This document shows, piece by piece, positions 46,233 through 55,432 of a DNA stretch of 64,000 bases. The notes below the pieces were generated by a model, which saw only the letters and a program-made list of their open reading frames with translations, did not search any database and was not told the origin of the DNA. The translations under genes were made by a program, and so were the position numbers. The first letter of the stretch is position 1; the number at the start of each line of letters is the position of its first letter. This DNA comes from Bin87 sp965116785 (GTDB lineage: Bacteria; Chloroflexota; Dehalococcoidia; Lucifugimonadales; UBA3495): positions 3,410,001 through 3,474,000 of the forward strand of contig OZ220731.1 in the NCBI GenBank assembly GCA_965116785.1, given 5' to 3'.

Positions 46233-46832
46233 ATGACCACGCCCCTACGGTTGGCCCTGTTCATTGACGGGCAGAATGCGTATCGGCGAGCGCGGGCCCT
46301 CTTTTTCCCCAACGCCCAGTCCTCCCGAGACGGACAGTTCCATCCCGTAGACTTGGGGCGCCTGATCGCAGGCCGAGGCGGCCCGAACGGTGCCCCCTGC
46401 ACGCTGGCCGATGTGCGCATTTACTCCGGAGAACCCGACGCGAGGCGAGACCCTCGCACCTACGCGGCCCACCGACGGCAAACCCGACGCTGGGCATCGG
46501 ATGGGGCGACAGTGATCACCCGATCACTACGTTACCCACATGGCTGGCCTGCGGTACCTGCCCAAGAGAAGGGCGTAGACGTCGCCCTGGCTGTCGATCT
46601 CGTGAAGCTGGCGCTCGAGGGCGCGTATGACATCGGCGTGATGATGTCCACGGACAATGACCTGCTTCCGGTACTCGAGGTCGTCCGTAACCATGACCCA
46701 GGCAGAGTCCACGTCGCGGTGGCCGCCTGGAGTGCCCCTGGGAACCATCAGAGACTGAGGCTTCCTGGACTCTGGTGTCACTGGCTGGACCGGGCAGACT
46801 ACAACGGGGTGGCAGACCAGACTAGGTATTGA
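46233..46832 (+). CDS. NYN-domain (LabA/DUF88-like) predicted RNase
   Basis: 199 residues with PIN/NYN-type acidic residues: LALFIDGQNAYRRA (first Asp and Asn), EKGVDVALAVDLVKLAL (second) and GVMMSTDNDLLPVLEVV (third/fourth). NYN proteins are metal-dependent RNases, often linked to toxin-antitoxin or RNA turnover. ATG 46233 is preferred to a TTG two codons upstream. No membrane or secretion signal. It has its own terminator upstream and no clear operon partner; the next same-strand gene is a broken secreted protein. Confidence 0.82.
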   Translation: MTTPLRLALFIDGQNAYRRARALFFPNAQSSRDGQFHPVDLGRLIAGRGGPNGAPCTLADVRIYSGEPDARRDPRTYAAHRRQTRRWASDGATVITRSLRYPHGWPAVPAQEKGVDVALAVDLVKLALEGAYDIGVMMSTDNDLLPVLEVVRNHDPGRVHVAVAAWSAPGNHQRLRLPGLWCHWLDRADYNGVADQTRY

Positions 46833-46883
46833 CGCCCGTCGGCGCAGCACAGGCCTTCACAATGACAGTTCAGGAGGATTCTC

Positions 46884-47288
46884 GTGGCCTCCGACCTCAG
46901 TTCCCTGGCCATTCGCACGGCGCTGCTCGTCTCCCTGGCGTGAGCCCTGTTTCTCACGTACCTTGAACCGGCCTACTCCTGCAAATGCGTCGTTCCAGGC
47001 TCGCCTTCCCAAGAAATGGCGAAGTTCGCCATGGTGTTTCAGGGTCAGGCTGTCTCGGTGCATGAACTCGACCGTGGCGACGCTGCCCCGGCTGACGGCG
47101 GCGAGTTGAGCGTTGAGTTTGAAGTCGAAACCGTCTGGAAGGGCAACGTCGGTCGGTCGATCAACCTGACGACGCATCGAGACACCGCAGCCTGTGGCAT
47201 CCCCTTCGTCGAGGGCGACACCTACGTCGTTTATGCCGGTGACGAATCCGACGTCCACCGGTGCAGCCGGACTCGTCCATTATCGTAG
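46884..47288 (+). pseudogene. Secreted TIMP/NTR-like protein gene with an in-frame TGA in the signal peptide
   Basis: GTG 46884 has AGGAGG 6 bases upstream. The frame reads IRTALLVSLA, TGA (46941-46943), then ALFLTYLEPAYSCKCV and on to a normal ending at 47288. After the signal peptide, SCKCVVPGSP, FAMVFQGQAVSV, VEFEVETVWKG, TAACGIPFVEGDTYVVYA and the final Cys match the netrin/TIMP-like fold of small secreted bacterial proteins (disulfide-rich, often protease inhibitors or matrix proteins). The mature part is intact and only the TGA breaks it; a Trp codon (TGG) would differ by one base. Readthrough or recent decay. Confidence 0.7.
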
Positions 47289-47678
47289 GATTGTTCAAGT
47301 AGGCGGCTCTGTGACGGAATCCGTCGTGGGCTAACTTCCGAAATAGCGCTTCTGGCTGGAGCCTGTGGATAAGGTAAGCACATATCCGCAAACGGGTATT
47401 GGTGTTGAATAGTCCACCAGTTTGGGCGTCTTGAGACGCAGTTGGGTACCGTGGTCCGGCTTGAGGTCACGGGACCTGCCTCCTTGGAGACTCGTCTCGC
47501 GGCCTTTCGGCTTGAACACGCTTAGCCTCGGCAACATCAGTTGGATAACGCCGAAGCAGGATGTCCGCACTCGCCACCCCGTGGGCGGAAGGCGCGTCAT
47601 AGCCCCGCTTGCCGCGGTCATTTGTAACCGCCCTTTGGCCTCAACTGTGGATCAGACATGAGCCGGTTGTGCGGCTAC
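47289..47678. other. Intergenic stretch without a supported gene
   Basis: About 390 bases between convergent units. No recognisable gene or hairpin. Confidence 0.5.
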
Positions 47679-48817
47679 CTACAGTTGATCGAACAAGTCT
47701 GGTTCCGGGGTTAGAGCCACAACAGAGTACGGGACATCTACTTGGTCCAGGTTCACACCGACACAAACTGCCCCACGTGATTTTTGGGCGCTATCCTCCC
47801 CGAGGAAATCGGCTATCACCTCATCTCGCTTTTCACGATACGCGCTGAGATAAGGATAGAAAGCGACGCAGAATTGCCGTTCAGATGGAACGGTGAGGAG
47901 CTGGACCCATGTACGCGGCTCTTCACCCCTTTTTCGCAGTACACGGTCGCTCAGCTTCGCAAACTGCCGCTCCATCTTTTTCTGATCATCGTAGGGTACA
48001 TTCAACAGCACGAGGGCTATGTCGAGCCGATGCACGTTCAGGTCGCGGTCAAGGCGCCGGAGCATCCCGGCCCACCGGGGCGTTAGTCTCAAAGCAGGTT
48101 TATCGACCGCCACGCCAAGCTCTTGTCCAACGAAGTACGGGTCTAACTGTTTGGACATCAGTGAAAGACCAACGAAGCTGTCGCCGGAGAATTCTACCTC
48201 TTCAATGTTGAAACCGCGATCCAGGTAAAAAGCGAGCACGTCCATCTCGTACCCGTGTAACCGCAGGCGGGCACCCAATTCCCTGCGACGGAAGAGGTAA
48301 TGCACCTTTTCGGACTGGAGGTCAAGGACTTCGAAGATAACCCTCAAGTCTGTCAGGCTGACCACTTGGGCAAGCTTGGATGCTTCCCTATCGCTAATCC
48401 CTGACTCGGCAAGGCTGCGCAAATTGCTCAGGAATCCGAACTGTTCCATAGTCACCGTCAGGGGCAGGAAATACCGGACCTCACTTACGTCGATCGTATT
48501 TTCCGCACCGGACTTGGTGACGAACGATTGCGAGGCCTCTGTCCCTTTGAGAACCCGAATGAACCGATAAGCCTGATCGGCTGGCTCCACAATCAGTTGC
48601 CTTACAGTATCCACAAGCCGTTTGGGCGCTCCGCGTTGTGCCGGAGGAGTGAGCGAGCCGGACTTGGCCTCCACCACAATGGCGACGGAACCCAACACCA
48701 TTGTCAGGTCATTCTCCCCTGTGTTTCCGGCACCGTCGTCCCACATACTTCCGCGGTAAATCTTTCCGCTAGGGAACCCAGCTTTGAAAAGGCGCTCGAC
48801 TTCATCCTCAAGGTACC
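47679..48817 (-). pseudogene. 3' part of a PD-(D/E)XK (NERD-like) nuclease-like gene, split by the transposon
   Basis: 376 codons plus stop downstream of the insertion point. It starts inside the target duplication (RYL) and reads EDEVERLFKAGFP, then GENDLTMVL … AIVVEAKSG: the D and E-x-K residues of a PD-(D/E)XK nuclease as in NERD-type domains. The C-terminal 230 residues are helical, with VDVPYSVVAL near the end. The open frame continues upstream to 49154, but those codons belong to the transposon end and to non-coding sequence. Rejoined with 57173-58402 it forms one 786-residue protein without frameshift, so the insertion is recent and this half is probably unexpressed. Confidence 0.85.
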
Positions 48818-48835
48818 GAGGCGATTTCGCTACTC
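48818..48835 (+). repeat. Transposon left terminal inverted repeat
   Basis: GAGGCGATTTCGCTACTC, preceded directly by target duplication AAGGTACC. Confidence 0.9.
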
Positions 48836-49230
48836 CAATTCCGCGGTCGACGGGACGGACTCCGACTAACGCACCTACGGATTCCGTAATCGGCCCAAAC
48901 CTCTGAAATTTCCGGGTATTTCCGGGTTCCCGGGGTTCGCCGTCCCCAGCAAATCTACCCGGGACGTGCGTTGCGATCCCGGGCGAAAGTTGCCATATCA
49001 GGCCCGGAGAGGGGATTTTCGCATTGCGCGTATAACATCCCGTCGAATCCCGGAAAGGCCGACTCCGTGCGTCTGGGGGCGCCTCCGGGCCATGCCTTGC
49101 CGCTATGGCAAAATTTCGGCGTGCACTTAGGGGGTTGAATGCACACCGGCGCATACCCGGGTCATGGTCTAACCCTCCTCGAAATGAGTCGTTTTTCTAC
49201 TTGAAAATGGCTCCAACCTCATGTTTTTCG

Positions 49231-49259
49231 TTGAGTCTCAAGGGGCCGCCGGCTATAAT
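49231..49259 (+). promoter_or_regulatory. Promoter of the transposase gene
   Basis: TTGAGT (49231-49236), 17-base spacer, TATAAT (49254-49259). The predicted start point is about 20 bases before the first possible start codon. Confidence 0.7.
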
Positions 49260-49285
49260 TTAGGGAACAAAACCGAACAAAAAAG

Positions 49286-50818
49286 TTGACCGCCTGGAGG
49301 CCTAATTCCAAGCGGTCGGCTTGCCCTCTCCGACCTGCAAAAATCATCGTGGGCGATTTCTATTCTAATTATACCCACAATCGCAAACAACCCCCGAAAA
49401 GCGGCTTCGGCTTCCTCGAAGCCGTGATTGAGGGGGCGGTCTCGCGTACCGGTGACTTGGCGGAAGTGCTCGACGCACCCCACGAACACGGCGGAAACCC
49501 TGGCTTCGCGGCCGCGCCCATGCTCAGGGCACTCGTCATGCAGTACGCGCTCAACGAGCGCTACGCCAACAGTTTTCTCAACCGGCTGGGCAGCGATAAC
49601 CGCCTGCTGCGGATCTGTGGCCTCGAATGCGCGCCCAGCGAGGGCGCGTACAGCCGGTTCAAGAAGAAATTGGCCCCTCACAAGGACCGCCTCTGGATCA
49701 AGGTCGCCGAGGCTTTCCTGGAATGCGGAGACGAGATCGAACGGCTCCGTGAAGCGGGCATTGTACCGGCGGACAAGCCGCCGCTGGGGCACTCGCTGGT
49801 CATGGACAGCACCGACGTCGAGTCATGGGCGCGGGGTGGCAGGAATAGCCTGAAAACCGGAGAGTGGATTCCTTCGAAGGATCCGGACGCCGCATGGGGA
49901 CGCCGCACCGCCAAGAATCGGCGCTCATCCAAGGGCGGCTCCAGAAAACGCGGCGGTTCCAGAAGCGGCAAGGTAGCCAGTACCAACGCTGGTGAAGCGG
50001 AGGAATCAGGTCAAGCCGACAACAAGACCGAGAGCTACCACGGCTACAAGGTGAACTTCGTCGCCGACGCCAACTACGGGCTGCCGATGTACGCCGCGAC
50101 GCGCCCGGCCACCGCCAGCGACGTTTCGGTGATGATCCGGGACCTCGATGATTGCTTGGCGTTGTACCGGACGGTGGAATCGAAGTACGTTTTGACAGAC
50201 AAGGGCTACGACAAGCTGGACAACATGGTGCACGTGGCTGATCTCGGCATGATCCCCGTGATGGCCGTCCGACGTCCGAAAAAGGACAAGAAGACCGGAA
50301 AACGGCTGTGGGACGGCACCTACGACGAGGACGGCCGGCCGACCTGCGATTGCGGCACATCCAAGGAGTACGCCGAGACCGACCCGGAGAAAGGGCACCT
50401 GTTCCGGTGTCCCGCCGACGGATGCCACCACGAGCACTACGAGAAGCCCGAGGGCAGGCTGCTGCGGATCGTGGGTCTGCTGCCCCGCTGCTCCGAGGAG
50501 TGGAAGGCCGAGTACAAGAAGCGTCCGAGTGAGGAACGGTACTTCAGCAGTACCAAGCACAGCCGGTTGCTGGGCACCCACCGCTACCTGAACGGCGAAA
50601 AGGTGTCGCTGCACGTCGTCCTATCGACGCTGGCCTACTTGGCCACGGCACTGGCCCACCTCCAAGCCGACGACTACGCCCACATGAGGCACATGAGGAT
50701 CAAACTGCCGCCAGTGCGAAAGGCCACGTCAGAGCCAGTGGCGGATCAGCAGATTGACCTTGGAATTGTGGCTGCGCTGGTGCTCCACGAACTCAACGCC
50801 GTTCAGCAGGCGGCGTAG
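49286..50818 (+). CDS. DDE transposase (IS5/IS1182-like, DUF772 N-terminus)
   Basis: 510 residues. The N-terminal helical part (APMLRALVMQYALNERYANS) is the DUF772/IS1182-IS5 type. Asp174 in LVMDSTDVESWA is the first catalytic residue; LTDKGYDKLDN supplies the second, and RPSEERYFSSTKH the Glu. A Gly/Ser/Arg linker near 215-235 and a Cys-rich insertion (CDCGTSKEY … CPADGCHHEH) lie between core strands. The TTG at 49286 is the longest start and has no good Shine-Dalgarno; GTG 49349 is possible. It is the only recombinase in the element and presumably moves it. No inner copy of the terminal repeat separates it from the cargo, which argues against a simple IS inserted next to other genes. Confidence 0.88.
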   Translation: MTAWRPNSKRSACPLRPAKIIVGDFYSNYTHNRKQPPKSGFGFLEAVIEGAVSRTGDLAEVLDAPHEHGGNPGFAAAPMLRALVMQYALNERYANSFLNRLGSDNRLLRICGLECAPSEGAYSRFKKKLAPHKDRLWIKVAEAFLECGDEIERLREAGIVPADKPPLGHSLVMDSTDVESWARGGRNSLKTGEWIPSKDPDAAWGRRTAKNRRSSKGGSRKRGGSRSGKVASTNAGEAEESGQADNKTESYHGYKVNFVADANYGLPMYAATRPATASDVSVMIRDLDDCLALYRTVESKYVLTDKGYDKLDNMVHVADLGMIPVMAVRRPKKDKKTGKRLWDGTYDEDGRPTCDCGTSKEYAETDPEKGHLFRCPADGCHHEHYEKPEGRLLRIVGLLPRCSEEWKAEYKKRPSEERYFSSTKHSRLLGTHRYLNGEKVSLHVVLSTLAYLATALAHLQADDYAHMRHMRIKLPPVRKATSEPVADQQIDLGIVAALVLHELNAVQQAA

Positions 50819-50837
50819 CTGACAGTAGCCTGTGTTT

Positions 50838-50866
50838 TTGACACCACTAAACCTTGTGGTTACAAT
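50838..50866 (+). promoter_or_regulatory. Cargo-operon promoter with an operator dyad in the spacer
   Basis: TTGACA (50838-50843), exactly 17 bases, TACAAT (50861-50866). The spacer contains ACCAC…GTGGT (50843-50847, 50856-50860), a dyad that a dimeric regulator could use to block polymerase. The first gene of the operon encodes a ribbon-helix-helix protein. Confidence 0.78.
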
Positions 50867-50906
50867 TTGCCCCCAAGAAATGTGACACTCGAGGGCAATT
50901 GATGCC

Positions 50907-51251
50907 ATGAGGCTGGTCCGGATGTCGAACACCCCTCCTAATATCGTTACCCCATTGGCGGGGGAAGACTCACAGGGTTCTCAAGGATTAGTCGACGCCT
51001 CCGAGGCTCTCGACTTGGACGAACAGTGGTTCACTGAAACGAAGTCAACCCCGGCGGTCGGATCTCATGAGGCCGTGGCCATGCCACGGACCAGAGGAAA
51101 GCAGAAGGGACCGAGGAAGCAGGACATACATATCCGATTGGACACAGACATCATTGAGCACTTCAAACGGGACGGTCGTGGATGGCAGACCAGAATAAAC
51201 GACAGCCTTCGGAAAGTTGTCGAAGTTGAGCGTGCGAACGCTGAGCGGTAA
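50907..51251 (+). CDS. Ribbon-helix-helix protein, BrnA-antitoxin-like C-terminus
   Basis: 114 residues. The N-terminal 65 are acidic/disordered. The C-terminal 45 read DIHIRLDTDIIEHFKRDG then GWQTRINDSLRKVVE, the DUF4415/BrnA ribbon-helix-helix pattern (strand, helix, GWQTRIN turn). BrnA proteins repress their own promoters and neutralise BrnT; no BrnT is present here. First in the operon, 40 bases after the promoter's dyad, so it is most likely the operon's autoregulator. ATG at 50922 is an alternative start. In size it is like DndE, but the sequence is not DndE. Confidence 0.72.
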   Translation: MRLVRMSNTPPNIVTPLAGEDSQGSQGLVDASEALDLDEQWFTETKSTPAVGSHEAVAMPRTRGKQKGPRKQDIHIRLDTDIIEHFKRDGRGWQTRINDSLRKVVEVERANAER

Positions 51252-51299
51252 CCACAGGACTATTCCCTCGCGTCTACTGGCCATGTTGGGGACCAACTG

Positions 51300-52481
51300 A
51301 TGAAGAAACCGATCTACTTGGACTACGCCGCAACTACCCCTGCAGATCCCGCTGTGGTCAAGCAGATGGGCGAGTTCTTAGGACAAACGGGTGCGTTCGG
51401 CAACGCTTCGTCGGAGACGCACTGGTTCGGCAGGGAAGCACACAGAGCGGTGGAACAATCTCGTGAACAAGTGGCGAGTTTGCTCAATGCCGACCCCGAC
51501 GAGATAATTTGGACATCAGGAGCCACGGAGTCGGACAACTTGGCCATCAAGGGCGTTGTGCAACGTGCGACGAATGACCGGTCCCACATCGTTACCTCGG
51601 TAATCGAGCACAAGGCGGTGCTCGATACGTGCCGTTACTTGGAAGAACAAGGATACGGGGTGACGTACATCAACCCAAGCAAAGAAGGGCTGATCACGCC
51701 GGAGCAAGTTGCCGACGCCCTACGACCGGAGACCGTGCTGGTTTCCCTGATGCACGTCAACAACGAAACAGGAGCCGTCACCGACGTCGCGACGATTGGG
51801 AAAATCCTTCGTAAGAAGGACATCCTGTTCCACACCGACGCTTCCCAGAGTGCGGCACGCCTGCCCATCGACATGAAAAAAATCCAAGTGGATTTCGTAT
51901 CACTGAGCGGGCACAAGATGTACGGGCCCAAGGGCATCGGTGCACTGTACGTTCGGCGAGGCTCCCGGGCCAAGCTCTCTGCTCAGATGCACGGGGGTGG
52001 ACACGAACTCGGTCTCCGGTCAGGCACCATGCCAACGCACCAGGTAGTGGGCATGGGAATTGCCGCTCGGTTGGTCCAAGATCTCCTACCGTCAGACTCG
52101 TCCCGAATAAAGGCGCTCTCCAGACGTCTTCTGTCGGACATGCTCAAGATTGAGCAGGCGAATGTCAACGGGGACCGCCGCTGGTGCGTGGACGGTATCA
52201 TCAACGTAACTTTCCCCTGCGTTGACAGCGAGTCTCTGATGATGATGATGCCGGACATCGCGATTTCCAACGGATCCGCGTGCACGTCCTCCAGCGTCGA
52301 ACCTTCTCACGTACTGACCGGGATGGGATTGGACGAAGAGTCGGCCCATTCGTCCATTCGGGTCAGCGTCGGACGGTTCACTACCATGGACGAAGTCAAG
52401 ACCGCGGGGGACACCATTGCCCAAGCCGTCGCAGAGCTACGCCGCATTTCACCTGAATGGAATGCTCGTCCGCTCCGCTAA
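51300..52481 (+). CDS. Cysteine desulfurase, DndA/IscS-like
   Basis: 393 residues. PLP enzyme that takes sulfur from cysteine and passes it on as a persulfide. His105 (SVIEHKAVLDTC) stacks on PLP, Lys206 (SLSGHKMYGPKG) forms the Schiff base, and Cys328 in NGSACTSSSVEPSHVL is the persulfide cysteine. Length and motifs are those of IscS/DndA/SspA. No IscU or Fe-S assembly genes are near; the gene directly after it is a DndC-like sulfurtransferase, so DNA sulfur modification is the likely destination. Starts 48 bases after the regulator. Confidence 0.92.
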   Translation: MKKPIYLDYAATTPADPAVVKQMGEFLGQTGAFGNASSETHWFGREAHRAVEQSREQVASLLNADPDEIIWTSGATESDNLAIKGVVQRATNDRSHIVTSVIEHKAVLDTCRYLEEQGYGVTYINPSKEGLITPEQVADALRPETVLVSLMHVNNETGAVTDVATIGKILRKKDILFHTDASQSAARLPIDMKKIQVDFVSLSGHKMYGPKGIGALYVRRGSRAKLSAQMHGGGHELGLRSGTMPTHQVVGMGIAARLVQDLLPSDSSRIKALSRRLLSDMLKIEQANVNGDRRWCVDGIINVTFPCVDSESLMMMMPDIAISNGSACTSSSVEPSHVLTGMGLDEESAHSSIRVSVGRFTTMDEVKTAGDTIAQAVAELRRISPEWNARPLR

Positions 52482-52490
52482 GGAACCAAC

Positions 52491-53654
52491 ATGAACCATA
52501 AGCAGCTAGTCCTGAGGGCCCCTATCAGCGAAGTTCTGGAACAAATCCGGGGCACCATCGCCGCGGAATACCGGAAAAGGCACTCCGACCCTTGGATCGT
52601 CGCCTACTCGGGTGGTAAGGACTCCACGCTACTGTTGCAGTCGGTCTGGGAAGTGGTTGCCGAGCTTCCACCGGAGCAAAGGCGTCGTCACATCCACGTA
52701 ATCGCTAACGACACCCTTGTCGAGTCGCCCATCATCATCAATCACCTGAAGAACAGCTTGAACCACATACAGGAGGCAGCGAACCAGCAGGGCTTGCCCT
52801 TGACCACGCACGTCAGTGAGCCTTGTGCTGACCAGACATTCTGGGTGAACGTGATAGGGAGGGGGTACATCCCCCCAACCCGCAACTTCCGCTGGTGCAC
52901 CGACAGGATGAAGATCCAGCCGACAAATCGGCTCATTGAAGACATATTGCGCCAACACAAAAGAGCCGTTCTGCTGGTCGGTACTAGGCGCAGCGAGTCA
53001 AGCAGCAGAGGCAACGCGATGAAGAAACGCGGCGTTTCTGCCAACAAGATGAACCCCCACAGTTCCATCAAGAATTGCAGGATGTTTGCTCCATTAGCTG
53101 ACTTGGTGGACAACGACGTGTGGATGGTCTTGATGCAGAGGCGGCCGCCATGGGGAGGCACTCACCGCAATCTGATCACCGTTTACCGGAACGCCGGCGG
53201 TGGAGAATGCCCCTTGGTTCTCTCCAAAGCGGACGCGCCATCGTGTGGCACTACATCACCCCGGTTCGGATGCTGGACTTGCACGGTGGTCACCAAAGAC
53301 AAGAGCATGACTGGCACCATAGATTCAGGACATCCAGACCAACAGAAATTGGAGCGGTTGAGCTCTTTCCGGGAGGAACTCATCAAACTTCGGGAAGATA
53401 ACGCAAATCGGTCTGAGTACCGGAGGAACGGGCGCACCAAGAAACGAGACGACGGCACCAGGGTTTATGGGCCGTTTACGCTCCCGGTCAGGCAGGAAAT
53501 TCTCGAAAAACTGCGCCTGTTGGAAGAGGCCAACGGCGAGCAACTCATCACGCCATCAGAACTGGAAGTGATCCATGACATCTGGAGGCACGACAAAATC
53601 CAGGATGATGGCCGGCAAGCCCTAATCAACAAACTGGACGGGGTACCCGCATGA
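52491..53654 (+). CDS. DndC/SspD-like PP-loop sulfurtransferase (PAPS reductase family)
   Basis: 387 residues. SGGKDS at 40-45 is the PP-loop that activates a substrate with ATP; RNFRWCTDRMKIQP (Cys136) and a cluster Cys240, Cys252, Cys261, Cys264 (FGCWTCTVV) look like Fe-S ligands, as in DndC. TRRSESSSRG is also family-typical. In Dnd systems this protein inserts sulfur into the DNA backbone with DndD and DndE. It is shorter than the roughly 500 residues I recall for DndC, and those partners are not encoded here. Nine bases separate it from the desulfurase; its stop overlaps the next start (ATGA). Confidence 0.88.
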   Translation: MNHKQLVLRAPISEVLEQIRGTIAAEYRKRHSDPWIVAYSGGKDSTLLLQSVWEVVAELPPEQRRRHIHVIANDTLVESPIIINHLKNSLNHIQEAANQQGLPLTTHVSEPCADQTFWVNVIGRGYIPPTRNFRWCTDRMKIQPTNRLIEDILRQHKRAVLLVGTRRSESSSRGNAMKKRGVSANKMNPHSSIKNCRMFAPLADLVDNDVWMVLMQRRPPWGGTHRNLITVYRNAGGGECPLVLSKADAPSCGTTSPRFGCWTCTVVTKDKSMTGTIDSGHPDQQKLERLSSFREELIKLREDNANRSEYRRNGRTKKRDDGTRVYGPFTLPVRQEILEKLRLLEEANGEQLITPSELEVIHDIWRHDKIQDDGRQALINKLDGVPA

Positions 53655-55432
53655 TGAACTTCCCGACGGACCCTGGTACGGTGATCAGTGCCAGCCCCTC
53701 ATCATTGGCTCGCCTTTTGCATGGCCGTCGGTTGTCCGTGCCGTGGTACCAGCGTCAGTACGACTGGGACGCCGAGAAGGTGAGTGAACTCTTGGAGGAC
53801 CTCGACGACGCCTACCGTCAAGACCGGAGCGCCTACTTCTTAGGCGCAGTACTGCTGACGGACGGGGACGATTCTGATTGGGAGATAAACGACGGTCAGC
53901 AAAGGATAGTGACATACACGATGATCTGCGCCAGGCTGGCCCGAATCTTTGCATCCGGCGCAGATCCGCTGCGCGAGAACCGCGCAATGCGCATCCTGTT
54001 TGACTTGCCGGAGGACCACACCAGGACGATGAAAGATGCTGATCACCTTCAGCCTCGGGTGGCCCCGCCTCAGGACAACACCGTAAATTACAACCTGGTA
54101 ATTCGGGGCAAGAACATCGGAACCAACGGCAAACTGACGGCCGCCTGGCGCATCATCGACGATTACTTCAAGCCAGTGGACACTGGGGCCGCTGGGAAAT
54201 TTTTCGACTACATCGCGACTAAGTTAGAAGTCGTGGTGATCTCTGCCCCGACTAGCTTGGACCCAAATTCAGTGTATGAGGGCCTGAACGCTAGGGGAAA
54301 GTCGTTGGAAGACTTCGACCTGATCCGAAATCACATTTATTCTTTCTTCAACAGCGCTGCGGAAGGCCAGAGGCGCCACACCATCCATGCTGGGCTGGAA
54401 ACAATCCGTGCCACAATCAGGGAAGAAAAGCGGGTGAAGGAATACACACGGTGTTTCTTCGAGTGCGAATATGGGTACCTGCCCAACGAACGACTGTACC
54501 GGGCGGTAAAGAGAAACATCCGCAAAGCCGCCGGCAGCGGCACCAGTGTCGTGGACTACGTCTTCGAATTGGGGACGCGATTCACGAGCCGAGAGGCCAC
54601 TGAAGTTTTCAAGTCCATCGTGTATCCCACGGAGGACGACCCCATCATCACCAGATTCATCAGGGACTCCAACCAGACCAAGGCACCGAGGAACGCCTTC
54701 CATTTCCTGAACGACATGAAGCATTACACGGTGACTCAGCCGGTGATGTTTGCTCTGCTGCACCGATACGTGCAAGAGCTGGATCCTCAGCAGAGGAAGA
54801 GGATCGCCCGAAGATGCCATACTTACATGAAGATGCTCACGTCCCTGGTGTTCAGGACCGCCTTGATAGGGCCGAAATTCGAGCCTTCACAGTTCGACAG
54901 CGGCCTGTCCGACTTGGCTCAAACCATTGCTCATACTGACGACATCGCACAGGTCAAGTTCGGAGAGGTCCTCAGGTCCAGTGACAAGCACGGTGTGTTC
55001 AGCGACGACAGATTCATCGAAGAGTTGAAGCACAAAGCGATAAAGGAGACCAGCAGAGTGAAGCGGTTGCTGCTCGGCATACTGCAATTCGAGCAGCCCG
55101 AAAGGGCGGTGTTCAACGAGAGACGCTACACGATTGACCATGTTGTGCCCATCAGCCCCCAACATCTGAAGCACTGGGCGTTCACGCCAAAGGAACACGC
55201 TGACAACCTTTATCTAATCGGAAACCAAGCCCTGCTCAGCGATGCAGAAAACAGGCCGGGCAAAGCCTTCAACCAGAGTTTTGAGCGCAAGAAGGCCATA
55301 TTCGAAACCTCCTCGATAGCCACCACCCGGTCAGTTGCAGATGCGCTCGATTGGAGCCCTGAGGCGATAGCAGCCAGACAAGCTGAAATCGCGACAAAGG
55401 CCGCAAAAGTGTGGGAGCTACCTGATGGATAG
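53651..55432 (+). CDS. DUF262 + HNH/DUF1524-like protein (SspE/GmrSD-like)
   Basis: 593 residues. The N-terminal DUF262 domain has the ParB/DGQQR nucleotide motif (EINDGQQRIVTY, 79-90) after SVPWYQRQYDWDA. The C-terminus carries a DUF1524/HNH-like nuclease: RYTIDHVVPISPQHL (Asp496-His497), then NLYLIGNQALLSDAEN and FNQSFERKK. This arrangement is that of SspE, which senses phosphorothioate DNA and nicks phage DNA, and of GmrSD-type restriction enzymes. Overlaps the DndC-like gene by 4 bases. Most likely the effector. Which DNA state activates it cannot be seen. Confidence 0.87.
   Translation: MMNFPTDPGTVISASPSSLARLLHGRRLSVPWYQRQYDWDAEKVSELLEDLDDAYRQDRSAYFLGAVLLTDGDDSDWEINDGQQRIVTYTMICARLARIFASGADPLRENRAMRILFDLPEDHTRTMKDADHLQPRVAPPQDNTVNYNLVIRGKNIGTNGKLTAAWRIIDDYFKPVDTGAAGKFFDYIATKLEVVVISAPTSLDPNSVYEGLNARGKSLEDFDLIRNHIYSFFNSAAEGQRRHTIHAGLETIRATIREEKRVKEYTRCFFECEYGYLPNERLYRAVKRNIRKAAGSGTSVVDYVFELGTRFTSREATEVFKSIVYPTEDDPIITRFIRDSNQTKAPRNAFHFLNDMKHYTVTQPVMFALLHRYVQELDPQQRKRIARRCHTYMKMLTSLVFRTALIGPKFEPSQFDSGLSDLAQTIAHTDDIAQVKFGEVLRSSDKHGVFSDDRFIEELKHKAIKETSRVKRLLLGILQFEQPERAVFNERRYTIDHVVPISPQHLKHWAFTPKEHADNLYLIGNQALLSDAENRPGKAFNQSFERKKAIFETSSIATTRSVADALDWSPEAIAARQAEIATKAAKVWELPDG

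Noticed and set aside
49286..50818. Transposase as a separate simple IS that merely landed beside the cargo
   Set aside because: The only inverted repeats and target duplication visible enclose transposase and cargo together; no inner repeat was found between 50819 and 50906.
50907..51251. First operon gene as DndE
   Set aside because: Size is similar, but the C-terminus is a BrnA/DUF4415 ribbon-helix-helix and nothing resembles DndE.
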